From assembly GCA_001913845.2 (NCBI GenBank), contig MKGP02000076.1:22918-86917 (forward strand): a stretch of DNA of 64,000 nt, written 5' to 3'. Shown piece by piece: positions 26,201 through 34,409 of this stretch. Position 1 is the first letter of the stretch. The number at the start of each line of letters is the position of its first letter. This DNA is from Limnothrix sp. CACIAM 69d. Its GTDB lineage: Bacteria > Cyanobacteriota > Cyanobacteriia > CACIAM-69d. A program made the position numbers and the translations under genes. Below the pieces are notes generated by a model, which was given only the letters and a program-made list of their open reading frames with translations, was not told the origin of the DNA and ran no database searches.

Positions 26201-26365
26201 CTGTTGACGAGCGGCTGCGCGGATTTGAGCGGCTTCAGATTCGGTGATGGTGCTGCTGTGGCTTTTGAAGGGAATGTTTAGTTGCTCGCAGATCACCAAG
26301 ATCTCGCGATTTTCCAGATGTAGTTCTCTCGCTAAATCGTAAATTCTCACGCGGCCTGTGCTCAT
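23231..26365 (-). CDS. infB: Translation initiation factor IF-2
   Basis: 1044 residues. It starts [20 protein letters not shown], the IF2 N-domain. The next ~400 residues are a Pro/Ala/Lys-rich low-complexity linker typical of cyanobacterial IF-2 (mainly [13 protein letters not shown] words). The G domain has [25 protein letters not shown] and NKID, followed by domains II and III (VEAEVEDL … [28 protein letters not shown]) and the C2 domain that binds fMet-tRNA. Length is normal for the phylum. Last gene of the rimP-nusA-ylxR-infB operon, 109 bp after ylxR. Confidence 0.96.
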   Translation of the reverse strand: MSTGRVRIYDLARELHLENREILVICEQLNIPFKSHSSTITESEAAQIRAAARQQFANRPAPSSPGQSSAPSVNPASSNPPDLSPSDTPTEGRDSAPAMQKKQQILEIRKPKLRPNTEGAAPEATPPVSRPAPPKLVSPKRAEPARPEATKPEAAQPETVAPVNVPAQPSDPPAAPPAAPVDLAPAEPSAPRRPAASGDRPAASATPEPIAEKKAELKTPPRPGTAATPRPVKKPELVGPPSRPAKPAESKPAEPRAGAPSRPSRPTRPGEAKGPAAGGPSKGAPPTIVELRRPKPVRPTEAAADGSADGTAAAPAAKLLEKPTRPASSGEDYENKLNRPTLNRPTKKGKDWEAEEEERARIAKDKAGKNKRRNQVEFEDEDDFEEDDELMMEGVDGQPAPFQVSLSIARPPKPKGVTPPKPAPQPKPVTKKGASRPPQRERREQQVKKERPELITLTEGLTVAELAEKLAVPETEVVKRLFLKGMAVSITQTLDVPTATMVAEELGVMVETAEKESEARKVTEMLDVADLESLQRRPPVVTIMGHVDHGKTTLLDSIRKTKVAQGEAGGITQHIGAYHVEVDQEGGSKKVVFLDTPGHEAFTAMRARGARVTDIAILVVAADDGVQPQTIEALSHARAAEVPIVVAINKIDKEGANPDRVKQELAERGLVAEEWGGDTIMVPVSALKGLYLDDLLENLLLVAEVEDLMANPDRLARGTVIEAHLDRARGPVATLLVQNGTLRVGDILLAGPALGKVRAMIDDRGNRVDAATPSFAVEVLGLSEVPAAGEEFEVFSNEKDARAIASQRSDQQRQSRLQQAMASRRVSLTSISGQAQEGELKELNLVLKADVQGSLEAILGSLQQLPQNEVQVRVLLAAPGEISETDIDLAAASSAVVVGFNTTLAPGARRSADEAGIDVREYSVIYKLLDDIQAAMEGMLDPEEVEEPLGQAEVRGVFPVGRGTVAGCYVQSGKLIRDCLLRVRRGKELVFQGRMDSLKRFKEDTKEVNSGYECGVNSSGFNDWQMGDIIEAYRLVAKRRTLSL

Positions 26366-26474
26366 CCAGTTTCCTCGAATCCTATTGCGTCACGACATCA
26401 TAGCCCACCGTCATTTGAAACATTTCGATCGAGCCGTCTAGTCCCTTCCTATTATGACGTGCGATGGGGGCGGT

Positions 26475-26768
26475 TCACTCTGGTGGGGTTGGATTTCCCA
26501 GAGAGTCCGGGTTGGGAGCCGGGGCGGTTAGCCGTTGCCAAAGCAGGTCATAAAAGGGGTCGGGAACAGGGGCTTTGAGCGATCGCCCGATTCGATCCTT
26601 GCGCTGGGCTGCTCGTAGGCAGTCCGCACAGGGGCAAAGATAGGCCGATCGCCCCATGCCTTGGTCGAGTTGCACCGAACCGGAGTGGGCCACCCGCACG
26701 ATGCGCCAAAACTCCGATCGATGGGCCACCCGACGACAAATCAAACAACGGCGATAGTTGGGCGGCAA
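26475..26768 (-). CDS. ylxR: YlxR-family nucleic-acid-binding protein
   Basis: 97 residues. The YlxR fold is recognised by the start RRCLICRRVAHRSEFWRIVR and the GRSAYLCPCADCL segment, in which the usual GRGAYLC is kept as GRSAYLC. The four cysteines in CLIC and CPCADC could coordinate a metal. Family members lie between nusA and infB in most bacteria and have been linked to RNase P regulation and transcription control, but the role is not settled. It sits exactly there: its end is 109 bp before infB and its start is 4 bp after the nusA stop. Confidence 0.88.
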   Translation of the reverse strand: MPPNYRRCLICRRVAHRSEFWRIVRVAHSGSVQLDQGMGRSAYLCPCADCLRAAQRKDRIGRSLKAPVPDPFYDLLWQRLTAPAPNPDSLGNPTPPE

Positions 26769-26772
26769 GGGA

Positions 26773-28302
26773 TCAATTGGCCTCCTGATCCAGCGCCTCG
26801 CGATCCGGATCGTCGCCGTCGAAGTCCTCGTCTGCGGAGTCGTTCTCGGTTAGATCATCAGGGTCTGAATCATCGCTGTCTTGATCGTCTTCCTCTTGAT
26901 CATCATCGTCAGCGTCCGCCGCCGAGTCCAGGGAAGCCTGCTCTTGATCGTCCTCAAGATCATCGCCATCAAACTCATCCTCTGTTTCATCGTCTGTGGC
27001 TGCCGATGGGTCAATCTCCCCAGGGCTGAACTCAGCGTCCTCGTCTGCAAAGTCGTCGGTTTCCGGTTCCTCGTCTGCAAAGTCGTCGGCCGCTTCGGCC
27101 GCTGCCAGGGCGAGGGCTGCCTCCCGTTCCGCCAGATAGCTGGCCATCTTGGCATCTTCTTCGTCGCGATCGTACTTAGCCACATCGCGAATATCGATTT
27201 TCCAGCCCGTGAGTCGGGCGGCTAGGCGCACATTTTGCCCCTCTTTCCCGATCGCCAAACTGAGCTGATCATCACCCACTAGCACATGGGCTTGGCGCTC
27301 CTCAGGATTCATCAGACGCACTTCCACCACCCGGGCCGGGCTGAGGGCGTTGGCGATGTAGGTGGCCGGATCCGGTGACCAGCGAATCACATCGATTTTT
27401 TCGCCCCGCAGTTCGTTCACAACCACCTGAATTCGCGACCCCCGGGCCCCAATGCAAGCCCCCACGGGATCCACGTCTCGCTCCACCGTGTCAACGGCAA
27501 TCTTGGTGCGCGGGCCCACATGGCGCGAGGGCGGGTTGGCTTCCCGAGCTACGGCCACAATTCGCACAATGTCATCTTCAATTTCCGGCACTTCGTTGGC
27601 GAACAGATAAACCACCAACCCCGCATCGGCCCGGGAAACCAAGAGTTGCGGCCCCCGCTGGGATCCTTCGCAAACTTTCTTGAGGTAGACCTTGATGGTT
27701 CCGTTGGCGCGGTAAGTGTCGTTGGGCAACTGCTCCCGTTTGGGCAGTTCCGCTTCCACTTCCGGTTGGCTGTAGCCGCTGGTGACGGCCACAATGACCG
27801 ATTGGCGCTCGAACCGCAGGATGCGCCCTTGGAGCACCGTGCTTTCTAGCTCTTGGAATTCCTCCTGGATCAGCTTGCGCTGCTGGTCGCGCAGCTTTTG
27901 GGCCAGCACTTGCTTGGTTTGGATGGCGGCCATGCGCCCAAAGTCATCCCGATCGGGGGTGACATCCAAAATCACCGTGTCGCCCAGTTGCGCTTCGGCG
28001 GCCACTTCTTGCACATCGCTGAGGGCAATTTCGTGGTCTGGGTCAGCCACTTCTTCCACAATGCTCTTGGTGGCCAAAACCCGGAAGCCTTCTTCTTCCG
28101 TGTCCAATTCCACGTCGAAGTTGTCGAAGTAGGTTTCGTCAAAGATGTTGCGCACATCCAAACTTTGGGTGCGGCGATAACGCTCATAGCCCTTGAGCAG
28201 GGCCTCACGCAGGGCGGCTTCAACGGCGGTTTTTGGCAAGTTGCGTTCGCGGCTGATGCCGTCGATCATTTCTTGCAGGCCGGTTAGGCGAACCATGGAC
28301 AT
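26773..28302 (-). CDS. nusA: Transcription termination/antitermination protein NusA
   Basis: 509 residues from the ATG at 28302 (MSMVRLTGLQEMIDGISRER); an open frame extends upstream but is not NusA-like. The order is the N-terminal RNAP-binding domain (to about 135), S1 domain (LQGRILRFERQSVIVAVTSG), then the KH domains (VGACIGARGSRIQVVVNELRG and LSLAIGKEGQNVRLAARLTG). It lacks the acidic repeats AR1/AR2 of E. coli. Instead the C-terminal ~115 residues are strongly acidic, rich in DD and EE, ending DREALDQEAN. Such acidic tails occur in other cyanobacterial NusA. Its stop is 4 bp before ylxR. Confidence 0.95.
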   Translation of the reverse strand: MSMVRLTGLQEMIDGISRERNLPKTAVEAALREALLKGYERYRRTQSLDVRNIFDETYFDNFDVELDTEEEGFRVLATKSIVEEVADPDHEIALSDVQEVAAEAQLGDTVILDVTPDRDDFGRMAAIQTKQVLAQKLRDQQRKLIQEEFQELESTVLQGRILRFERQSVIVAVTSGYSQPEVEAELPKREQLPNDTYRANGTIKVYLKKVCEGSQRGPQLLVSRADAGLVVYLFANEVPEIEDDIVRIVAVAREANPPSRHVGPRTKIAVDTVERDVDPVGACIGARGSRIQVVVNELRGEKIDVIRWSPDPATYIANALSPARVVEVRLMNPEERQAHVLVGDDQLSLAIGKEGQNVRLAARLTGWKIDIRDVAKYDRDEEDAKMASYLAEREAALALAAAEAADDFADEEPETDDFADEDAEFSPGEIDPSAATDDETEDEFDGDDLEDDQEQASLDSAADADDDDQEEDDQDSDDSDPDDLTENDSADEDFDGDDPDREALDQEAN

Positions 28303-28418
28303 GGGTGTGGGGTTCCTAAAAATTCGTAAAGGTGAATGGGGAGTGGTGAAGCATTCGGCGCGATCGCGGGTGTGAGGATGGGCAGTGGGGTGATCGCGCA
28401 GGACGGCCGGCCGCTGAG

Positions 28419-28883
28419 CTACTCGGCTCCGTCGGCCAGGCGCACCCGTTCCACCAAATCGCGCGGAATGCTGATCACTCGGCCTTTTTGGTTGATGCGC
28501 AGGGTTTCCGCGTCGCGATCGAGCAAGCTGCCCTGCCAAAGGGATTTGCCCTTGTGTGGCTCGCGGGTGGTGACGGTGACTTCAAACCCCTTGAAGGAGG
28601 TGAACTCCCGATCGGTCTCCAAAAACTCCGACAGGCCAGGGCTAGACACTTCCAGCACGTAGGCTCCGGGGATGGCATCCGCCTCATCGAGCGCTGGCTC
28701 CAAGGCCCGGCTCAACCGTTCGCAGTCATCCAGACTGGTATCGGCGATCGGGTTGCGGAGTTCGAGGCGCAAAACAGGGGGGCTTTCGTTGGTGTGGAAG
28801 GTTGCCCCCACGATCTCCAGTCCCAAATCGGTGGCGATCGGGGTGGCAAGTTCCAAAATGCGGGGAATTGCGGGATGAGCCAT
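28419..28883 (-). CDS. rimP: Ribosome maturation factor RimP
   Basis: 154 residues from the ATG at 28883 (MAHPAIPRILELATPIATDL). RimP assists 30S assembly. Signatures are LGLEIVGATFHTNESPPVLRLELRN, TSLDDCERLSRALEPALDEADAIPGAYVLEVSSPGL and the C-terminal SH3-like DRDAETLRINQKGRVISIPRDLVERVRL. It is the first gene of the rimP-nusA-ylxR-infB operon; 116 bp separate it from the nusA start. Upstream lie about 280 bp without a gene and then the terminator of a minus-strand small RNA. Confidence 0.93.
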   Translation of the reverse strand: MAHPAIPRILELATPIATDLGLEIVGATFHTNESPPVLRLELRNPIADTSLDDCERLSRALEPALDEADAIPGAYVLEVSSPGLSEFLETDREFTSFKGFEVTVTTREPHKGKSLWQGSLLDRDAETLRINQKGRVISIPRDLVERVRLADGAE

Positions 28884-29162
28884 GAAACCAAACGATAGAG
28901 CGGGCAATGGCTCCCAACCGCGTGATCAGTGATCCGGCCCGAAGGGAAACGGGGCCGATCGCGCTTGCGGATCTGTCCCCAGAATCGTGCCTAAGTATCG
29001 TGCCTAAGTAACGACGCTCTGAGATGAATCCGGCAAGATCACCGTTGGGGAAATTGCCCTTGAGTGAGGGCATGGGGCGTGGTCAGACAGAGCACCAAGC
29101 AATCAAAGTGCAGAGCCATGCTGATCACAACCCATGGAGGGAGCTGATCCCCATTGGGCCAT

Positions 29163-29189
29163 AAAAAAAGCCGGTTCACTGTACCGACT
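29163..29189 (-). terminator. Terminator of the minus-strand RNA upstream of rimP
   Basis: On the minus strand agtcggt-acagtga-accggct is followed by TTTTTTT. Seven uninterrupted T make this the strongest intrinsic terminator in the window. Confidence 0.82.
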
Positions 29190-29426
29190 TGCAACGCGCC
29201 AATTGACCTTTCCTTGCCGCTGGCCGGGAAAGGCTGGTGGGCAAAGGCTGGAGGCGATGGGTCTAGACACCCGCACAGCAGCCGCAACCGAACGCAAGGG
29301 AGGTTGAGATGCTGCTGTGGTGGGGCCTGGGGCCCAAGCGTTTGCGGTTGCCGCACTGTTACCCAAAGTCCGAAGCGGGAAGCCAAGGCTCAAAGCCGGG
29401 AACTTGGGGAATAGCTAGGCAGCGCT
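29163..29426 (-). ncRNA. Probable structured small RNA upstream of rimP (6S RNA is one candidate)
   Basis: Between a sigma70-like promoter (29433-29461) and a strong terminator (29163-29189) lies a GC-rich, about 264-nt transcript without a coding frame. A long stem is visible: gcaaccg/aacgc on one side (near 29338-29351) pairs with gcgtt/cggttgc (29284-29295), enclosing ctcaacctcccttg-type sequence. A second hairpin, aggcaagcgctgcct, lies at the 5' end. The hairpin-rich, stem-with-bubble design and the promoter/terminator pair support an RNA gene. Naming it 6S is only a suggestion; I could not match the family by sequence alone. Confidence 0.5.
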
Positions 29427-29432
29427 TGCCTC

Positions 29433-29461
29433 AGTCTATCACGGAAGAATTTGGGTCTAAA
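29433..29461 (-). promoter_or_regulatory. Sigma70-like promoter of the RNA
   Basis: On the minus strand a -35 tttaga (29461-29456) and a -10 tagact (29438-29433) are 17 bp apart, which would start transcription near 29426. Confidence 0.5.
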
Positions 29462-29584
29462 ACTCTGCCCTGTTGGGGCGTGCTAAATTTGCCCAACGGG
29501 ATTGGCTGAACGGGATTGGCTGAACTGGGCTAGCTGAACTGGATTTGGAACTAAACCCAGTGAGCCTGCATGATTTAGCCTGCA

Positions 29585-31159
29585 TTAATTTGAGTAATTG
29601 GGCTGATTGGGATCAGAAAACGGTAACGGCTCGGCCCGGCCAGCCCCATCTACCCCCAACACCCGTCGCAGGGCTGCCAATTGGGCATGGGCCTTCGAGA
29701 GCGATTCCCACCACTCCCGATCGGGGTCGGAGTCAGCCACAATCCCCGCGCCCACCTGGCCCCAAGCCAGTCGATCACCCAATGGCGAATCTCCCGATCG
29801 TTCCGTGCGGGGAATCAACAGCGTCCGAATCAGAATATTCAGATCCAAATTACCGCGCACATCCAGGTAACCACAGGAGCCATAGAACAAACTACGGCGC
29901 ACCGGCTCCAGGGCTTCAATGATTTCCATGCAGCGCACCTTCGGACAACCGGTGATTGTGCCGCCGGGGAAAGTCGCCCGAATCAGGTCGATCGCCGTGC
30001 GATCGGGCGCAAGTTGTCCCACCACGTTGCTCACCAAGTGCATCACGTGGCTGTAGCGCTCCACGGTCAAGAACTCATCTACCTGTACAGTGCCCCAATC
30101 GCAAACCCGCCCCAGATCATTGCGCTCCAAATCCACCAACATGGCATGTTCAGCCCGTTCCTTGGGGTGGTTCAGTAATTCCACCTCGTTGGCCAAATCA
30201 GCGGGGCGATCGATCCCTCGGGGGCGGGTTCCCGCGATCGGGCGAGTGCTGGCCTGACGATCGCGCAATTGCACCAACCGCTCCGGTGAACAGCTCACCA
30301 CCTCACCCCAAGGGGTTTGCCAATAGCTGGCGAAGGGAGAGGGATTAATTTGGCGCAGGGCCTGATAAAGCGTCCAACCGCTGGCGGGGCAAGGAACCGA
30401 AAACCGCAGGGACAAATTAGCCTGGAAAATATCCCCCGCACGGATGTGCTCTTGGGCTTGGCGAACGGCGGCGGTATAGGCGGCTTGGTCGCTGGTGAAT
30501 TGGGGGGTGAGGGTGCTGGTTGGTTCGATCGCCCCCGACGATTCCGCCAGCGGGGGTGTTGCGGCAGCTTTGTCTAGTTGGGCCACGAGCCGATCGAGAT
30601 CCGCCGCCACCGTCGCCGCCAGCCACAGCCGATCGCCCTCGTGATCCAACACCGCAAAGCAATCTGGCTCATACCAAAAGGCCACGGGAAACGGCAACTC
30701 ATCCGATCGCAATTGGGGCAACTGCTCCACCTCCCAAGCCAGGTCATAGCCCAGCCAACCCAGCCAACCTCCCCGAAACGGCAACGCTGGCCCCGGTTCA
30801 TCCGGAGAAGCATTCAGCCGCTCCGCTGCCCCGCCTTCCGCCAGTCGATCGCCCAACATGGGCAAAATGTCCCCCACTGCCGGAGTCCAAACCCGCCCCG
30901 ATCGGGGACGACCCGCACAAATCGAATAGCGAGCTAACTCCTGGGCCGCCGCACACCACCGCTCCGGCGCAGGGGGACTTTCCAACAAAACTGCAATTTC
31001 CCCCCGGGCCAGCTCTTCCGCAAACAAGGCCGCAAACACCGCCGACCCCGAGCGATCGGCCAGCGGGAGCGATCGCCAGTGCCAGGGAGCCAACGGCCGG
31101 GCCGTTAATTTCGCCAAGCCAGAATTCACCGTTGCGATCACTGAAGCCGCCGAATTCAT
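29585..31159 (-). CDS. pabB: Chorismate-utilising enzyme, PabB/TrpE family (aminodeoxychorismate synthase component I type)
   Basis: 524 residues. The C-terminal ~270 form the chorismate-binding domain: DIFQANLSLRFSVPCPASGW, SPERLVQL, GTRPRG, ERAEHAMLVDLERNDLGRVC, TFPGGTITGCPKVRCMEIIE and GYLDVRGNLDLNILIRT. The N-terminal half has WLGYDLAWEVEQLP as in PabB/TrpE. The second-nucleophile place reads PIAGT, where E. coli PabB has PIKGT; this pattern is shared with TrpE and many bacterial PabB. Assignment to PabB rests on overall size and the short N-terminal region; anthranilate synthase component I is the alternative. No glutamine amidotransferase partner lies next to it. Confidence 0.75.
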   Translation of the reverse strand: MNSAASVIATVNSGLAKLTARPLAPWHWRSLPLADRSGSAVFAALFAEELARGEIAVLLESPPAPERWCAAAQELARYSICAGRPRSGRVWTPAVGDILPMLGDRLAEGGAAERLNASPDEPGPALPFRGGWLGWLGYDLAWEVEQLPQLRSDELPFPVAFWYEPDCFAVLDHEGDRLWLAATVAADLDRLVAQLDKAAATPPLAESSGAIEPTSTLTPQFTSDQAAYTAAVRQAQEHIRAGDIFQANLSLRFSVPCPASGWTLYQALRQINPSPFASYWQTPWGEVVSCSPERLVQLRDRQASTRPIAGTRPRGIDRPADLANEVELLNHPKERAEHAMLVDLERNDLGRVCDWGTVQVDEFLTVERYSHVMHLVSNVVGQLAPDRTAIDLIRATFPGGTITGCPKVRCMEIIEALEPVRRSLFYGSCGYLDVRGNLDLNILIRTLLIPRTERSGDSPLGDRLAWGQVGAGIVADSDPDREWWESLSKAHAQLAALRRVLGVDGAGRAEPLPFSDPNQPNYSN

Positions 31160-31315
31160 TCAGTTGATACCTGTCGATTTTTGTGGAATCGCTCTATTTT
31201 GAAAGACTTTACCGATACTTTTTGGCAATTTTTCGGCTCGCCATTTCCCAGTTTCTGAAATTCTCGGCCCCGATCGCCCCAGAATCTGCCCCGATCGGCA
31301 CTCTCCTGGCCCAAG

Positions 31316-31349
31316 CAAAAACGGAGGATTCCTCCAGGGAAACCCTCCG
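31316..31349 (-). terminator. Terminator of the first PEP-CTERM gene
   Basis: On the minus strand cggagg…cctccg forms the stem and is followed by TTTTTGC. It is 115 bp after the stop of the gene at 31464. The rest of the 31160-31463 gap has no gene; a plus-strand frame across it has no protein-like features. Confidence 0.8.
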
Positions 31350-31463
31350 CTTTGAGTTGGTTAAGCTCACTGAATCAACTCAGCTAAAACTTCCAAACAT
31401 GACTCAGCCCAGTCAGCGGGCAAAATTTAGCTATGGATCCGCGATCAACCGTTGAACCGTTCT

Positions 31464-32372
31464 TTAGCCGACTTTCACCGTAGCCCGTTGCCGACGGGTG
31501 GCCACCGCAGCGCCCACAGCCGCCAAACCCAACAGGGAAATCGGTTCCGGCGTGGATGCTTCCTTCTTCGGAGCCAAGTTGCCGCGCACAGCCATCCCAT
31601 CGTTCAGGCATTCGGCGAAAACGTGGGCCACAAAATCACCCACCATCCCTTCGCCCCGGGTGAACTTAAAGCCAAATGTCTGGCGAGTTGCGCCACCCGC
31701 ATCGCTTTGGACCGGCGTTGCACCACCCAGCGCACCATTCAGGTTGAAGCCCAAAGCCGACAAAGCCGCGCTATCAAGCGCTTCAAACACTGACCCCACC
31801 ACCTGTTGTCCTTGGGTAATCACACCCAAGGAAGCGTCTTTGAAGTAGGTCTTGGCTTCCGCATCGGTCAGCTCACCCGCACTGGGCAAACCACCGCGAT
31901 CGCTCACATGCTTCGACTGCTCGGCGTAGGAACCGAACCCTTGGTTGCTCTTACCCACGTTTTTGCCTGAAACGGCACTGTACAGACCCAAAGGCTTCAC
32001 CGATGAATCATTGTTGCTGGCAAAGCGCACACCGAACAGACTGCCCTGAGCGTTCAGCAGCGGGTTACCGGTGAAGTTAAAGAACAGGTCTCCCCAGGCG
32101 ATCGAACCGTTGGTGACTCCGCCGGTTGCCATCCCCATCAGCGGCAGGCGGGCATCAATTCCCACATAGATGGTCTCGCCATCTTGCTTGATCCCCAAAC
32201 CGTACATCTCAAACAGGCCGCCGACGTTGCCGTTGCTCACGCCATCTTTAAAGGAGTCAATCCCATAATTCCAGCCGTTATAGACCGTGCCTGCGTTGGC
32301 TGCTTGTAGTCCCATTCCGAAAGTGCAGAGGGTGGCAGTGGCAACACCGGCAAAGATTTGCTGAATTTTCAT
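31464..32372 (-). CDS. PEP-CTERM surface protein, paralogue 1
   Basis: 302 residues from the ATG at 32372 (MKIQQIFAGVATATLCTFGM), with signal cleavage likely at ANAGTVYNG. The end TPEPISLLGLAAVGAAVATRRQR is a PEP-CTERM sorting signal: PEP motif, hydrophobic span, basic tail. This marks export and processing by an exosortase. The middle carries TVYNGWNYGIDSFKDGVS, an EMYGLGIKQDGETIYVGIDARL segment and a TRQTFGFKFTRGEGMVGDFVAHV block, similar to exosortase-dependent surface protein families annotated XDD in cyanobacteria. It is 75-80% like the neighbour by eye. Function is unknown. No exosortase gene is in the window. Confidence 0.85.
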   Translation of the reverse strand: MKIQQIFAGVATATLCTFGMGLQAANAGTVYNGWNYGIDSFKDGVSNGNVGGLFEMYGLGIKQDGETIYVGIDARLPLMGMATGGVTNGSIAWGDLFFNFTGNPLLNAQGSLFGVRFASNNDSSVKPLGLYSAVSGKNVGKSNQGFGSYAEQSKHVSDRGGLPSAGELTDAEAKTYFKDASLGVITQGQQVVGSVFEALDSAALSALGFNLNGALGGATPVQSDAGGATRQTFGFKFTRGEGMVGDFVAHVFAECLNDGMAVRGNLAPKKEASTPEPISLLGLAAVGAAVATRRQRATVKVG

Positions 32373-32551
32373 GGTCTTTAACGCTCCCAAAAGACGTTGT
32401 AGTGGAGTGAAATACGGTTAATCATCCTGCTCAATCGAATTTTGAGCCTGCTTTTTCTGGTTGGATGGTCAACATCGGATGTGCTTGTTACGTTCATTAA
32501 AGTCATAACTTCCGGAAAAGATTTTAAAGATTCTGTGAATTCAACTTTTAC

Positions 32552-32576
32552 TTAATGAAGCTGTGATGAAAAGTTC
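32552..32576 (-). promoter_or_regulatory. Conserved upstream element of PEP-CTERM gene 1
   Basis: The sequence cttaatgaagctgtgatgaaaagtt lies 180 bp before the start of the first paralogue. A matching cttgatgaagctgcgataaaaactt lies at a similar distance before the second (33868-33893). It is AT-rich and non-coding. It could be a promoter or a regulator site kept after the gene duplication. The remaining 32373-32815 stretch shows nothing further. Confidence 0.5.
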
Positions 32577-32815
32577 CGTTTAGCGATCGGACAGTTCCTC
32601 AATTCCTTGCGAGATCAAAATTTTAATGATTTTTCAAGAACGCCAAATTCTCAGCTCAAAGCAACTGGGGCGATGAGCTGGCTTCTGGGAAACTGCCGCT
32701 CGATCGCCCCGGGTTGATGGATTGCTGAATTTCGTCGGGTGTGGCTCAGGCGAAAACTAAGCCAAGGTTGCCAAGATCAGCCCATTAGATTAGCCCTTTC
32801 GACCAGTCAGTTCAA

Positions 32816-33715
32816 TTAACCAACCTTAGCCGCACGGTAGCGACGAGTGGCCACCGCAGCACCCACAGCCGCCAGGCCCAACAGGGAAACGGGTTCCGGC
32901 GTGGGTTCCGGCTTCGGAGCCAAGTTGCCCCGCACAGCCATCCCATCGTTCAAACATTCTGCGAAGACGTGGGCCACAAAGTCACCCACCATCCCTTCGC
33001 CCCGGGTGAACTTAAAGCCAAAAGTTTGCCGTGTTGCACCGTTGGCATTGCTTTCCGGGGGCTTGGCACCATTCAATGCGCCATTCAGGTTAAAGCCCAA
33101 GGCCGACAGGGTGGCGCTGTCGAGGGATTCAAACACCGATTCCACCACCTGTTGTCCTTTGTTGATCACGTTCAGCGATGCATCTTTGAAATAAACCTTG
33201 GCTTCCGCGTCGGTCAGTTCGCCCATGCCAGCGATGCCCTTGGCACCGGTCACATATTTCGACTGATCGGCATAGGATGCAAACCCACGGTTTTGGCTGG
33301 CAACGTTCTTGCCGCTGACTTGGCTATAGAGGCCCAAGGGTTTCACGGCTGAATCATTGGTGCTGGCGAAGCGAACGCCGAACAAATTTCCTTGGGCGTT
33401 CAGGAGCGGGTTGCCACTGAAGTTAAAGAACATGTCGCCCCAGGTGATGGACTTGTTGAGCGCACCATTATCGAGCTGACCGGTAATCGGTAACCGTGCA
33501 TCGATGCCGACGTAGATGGTTTCGCCGTCTTGCTTAATCCCGAAGCCATACATTTCAAACATCCCACCCAGAGAGCCGCTCACGCCGTCTTTGAAGGAAT
33601 CAATGCCGTAATTCCAGCCGTTGTAAACCGTGCCTGCGTTGGCTGCTTGCAAACCAACGCCCAGGGTGCAGAGGGTGGCGGTTGCGATGCTGGCTAAAAG
33701 TTGTTGAGGTTTCAT
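32816..33715 (-). CDS. PEP-CTERM surface protein, paralogue 2
   Basis: 299 residues, MKPQQLLASIATATLCTLGV… with the same signal, the same core motifs (TVYNGWNYGIDSFKDGVSGS, EMYGFGIKQDGETIYVGIDA) and a C-terminal PTPEPVSLLGLAAVGAAVA PEP-CTERM signal ending in RRYRAAKVG. It is a tandem duplicate of the gene at 31464-32372. The largest differences are around the middle (residues ~130-200). The two are co-directional but separated by 443 bp with their own upstream elements, so separate transcription is likely. Confidence 0.85.
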   Translation of the reverse strand: MKPQQLLASIATATLCTLGVGLQAANAGTVYNGWNYGIDSFKDGVSGSLGGMFEMYGFGIKQDGETIYVGIDARLPITGQLDNGALNKSITWGDMFFNFSGNPLLNAQGNLFGVRFASTNDSAVKPLGLYSQVSGKNVASQNRGFASYADQSKYVTGAKGIAGMGELTDAEAKVYFKDASLNVINKGQQVVESVFESLDSATLSALGFNLNGALNGAKPPESNANGATRQTFGFKFTRGEGMVGDFVAHVFAECLNDGMAVRGNLAPKPEPTPEPVSLLGLAAVGAAVATRRYRAAKVG

Positions 33716-33867
33716 GGGGTCTCACTCCTAAGAAGCGGTTGATGAAACGGTATCGATTTATTGAGATTGCACCCTGGTTACTGGCTGGGTAACTTTTTCA
33801 TCAATCTAGTTTTATTAAAGAGGTAATCCCTTGGTTTGACGTTGAAGATTAAATGAATTGCGGCTGT

Positions 33868-33893
33868 CCTTGATGAAGCTGCGATAAAAACTT
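33868..33893 (-). promoter_or_regulatory. Conserved upstream element of PEP-CTERM gene 2
   Basis: ccttgatgaagctgcgataaaaactt, 153 bp before the start codon, resembles the element of paralogue 1 in 19-20 of 25 positions. The surrounding 33716-34409 region is AT-rich, contains many ttaaag and tgatgaa words, and has no gene I can support. Its last 100 bp hold the leader of csaB. Confidence 0.5.
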
Positions 33894-34409
33894 GCAAACC
33901 CTTAAAGAACAAGAGGTTGGGCAATGTTACGCCAAGTTATTAAAGATTTGAAGAAGCAATGTAAAAAATGCGACCTCTTCTGAAGAAGCTAAGGTTGAGA
34001 TGACCCTGGAATGATTCGTTTAATGGTGATGGATAGACGTTAAAGGGTCTTGTTGCAATAAATTACTGATATGGAATTAATGAAACTACTGTGATAAATG
34101 ATGAAAATTAGTCTGAGAATTAGTCAATAACTAAGATTATTACGCTAGCGAAGATTATTGCTCTAAATTGCAATGATCTTCCTAGGATAATTTTAAGCTT
34201 TTAAAGGAAATTATTCTTGGAGTGACTCAAAATTCCTATTGCATCATTCTTGCAAGTTGCTGAATGGAAAAATCGACTAGATTTCATTAAATTTCATTAA
34301 ATTTAAATAGCTTTTGCCGGATGTGGAGACTGGAGATAGAAAAATCGTGGTTTTGTCTTGACGCTGGGGACTGGAATCTCGGTATTTTAAGCTCGACGCG
34401 ATCGAAGGG

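Noticed and set aside
31183..31455. Plus-strand frame of 90 codons between pabB and the PEP-CTERM gene
   Set aside because: Runs across the terminator of the minus-strand gene and has no protein-like pattern or start signal.
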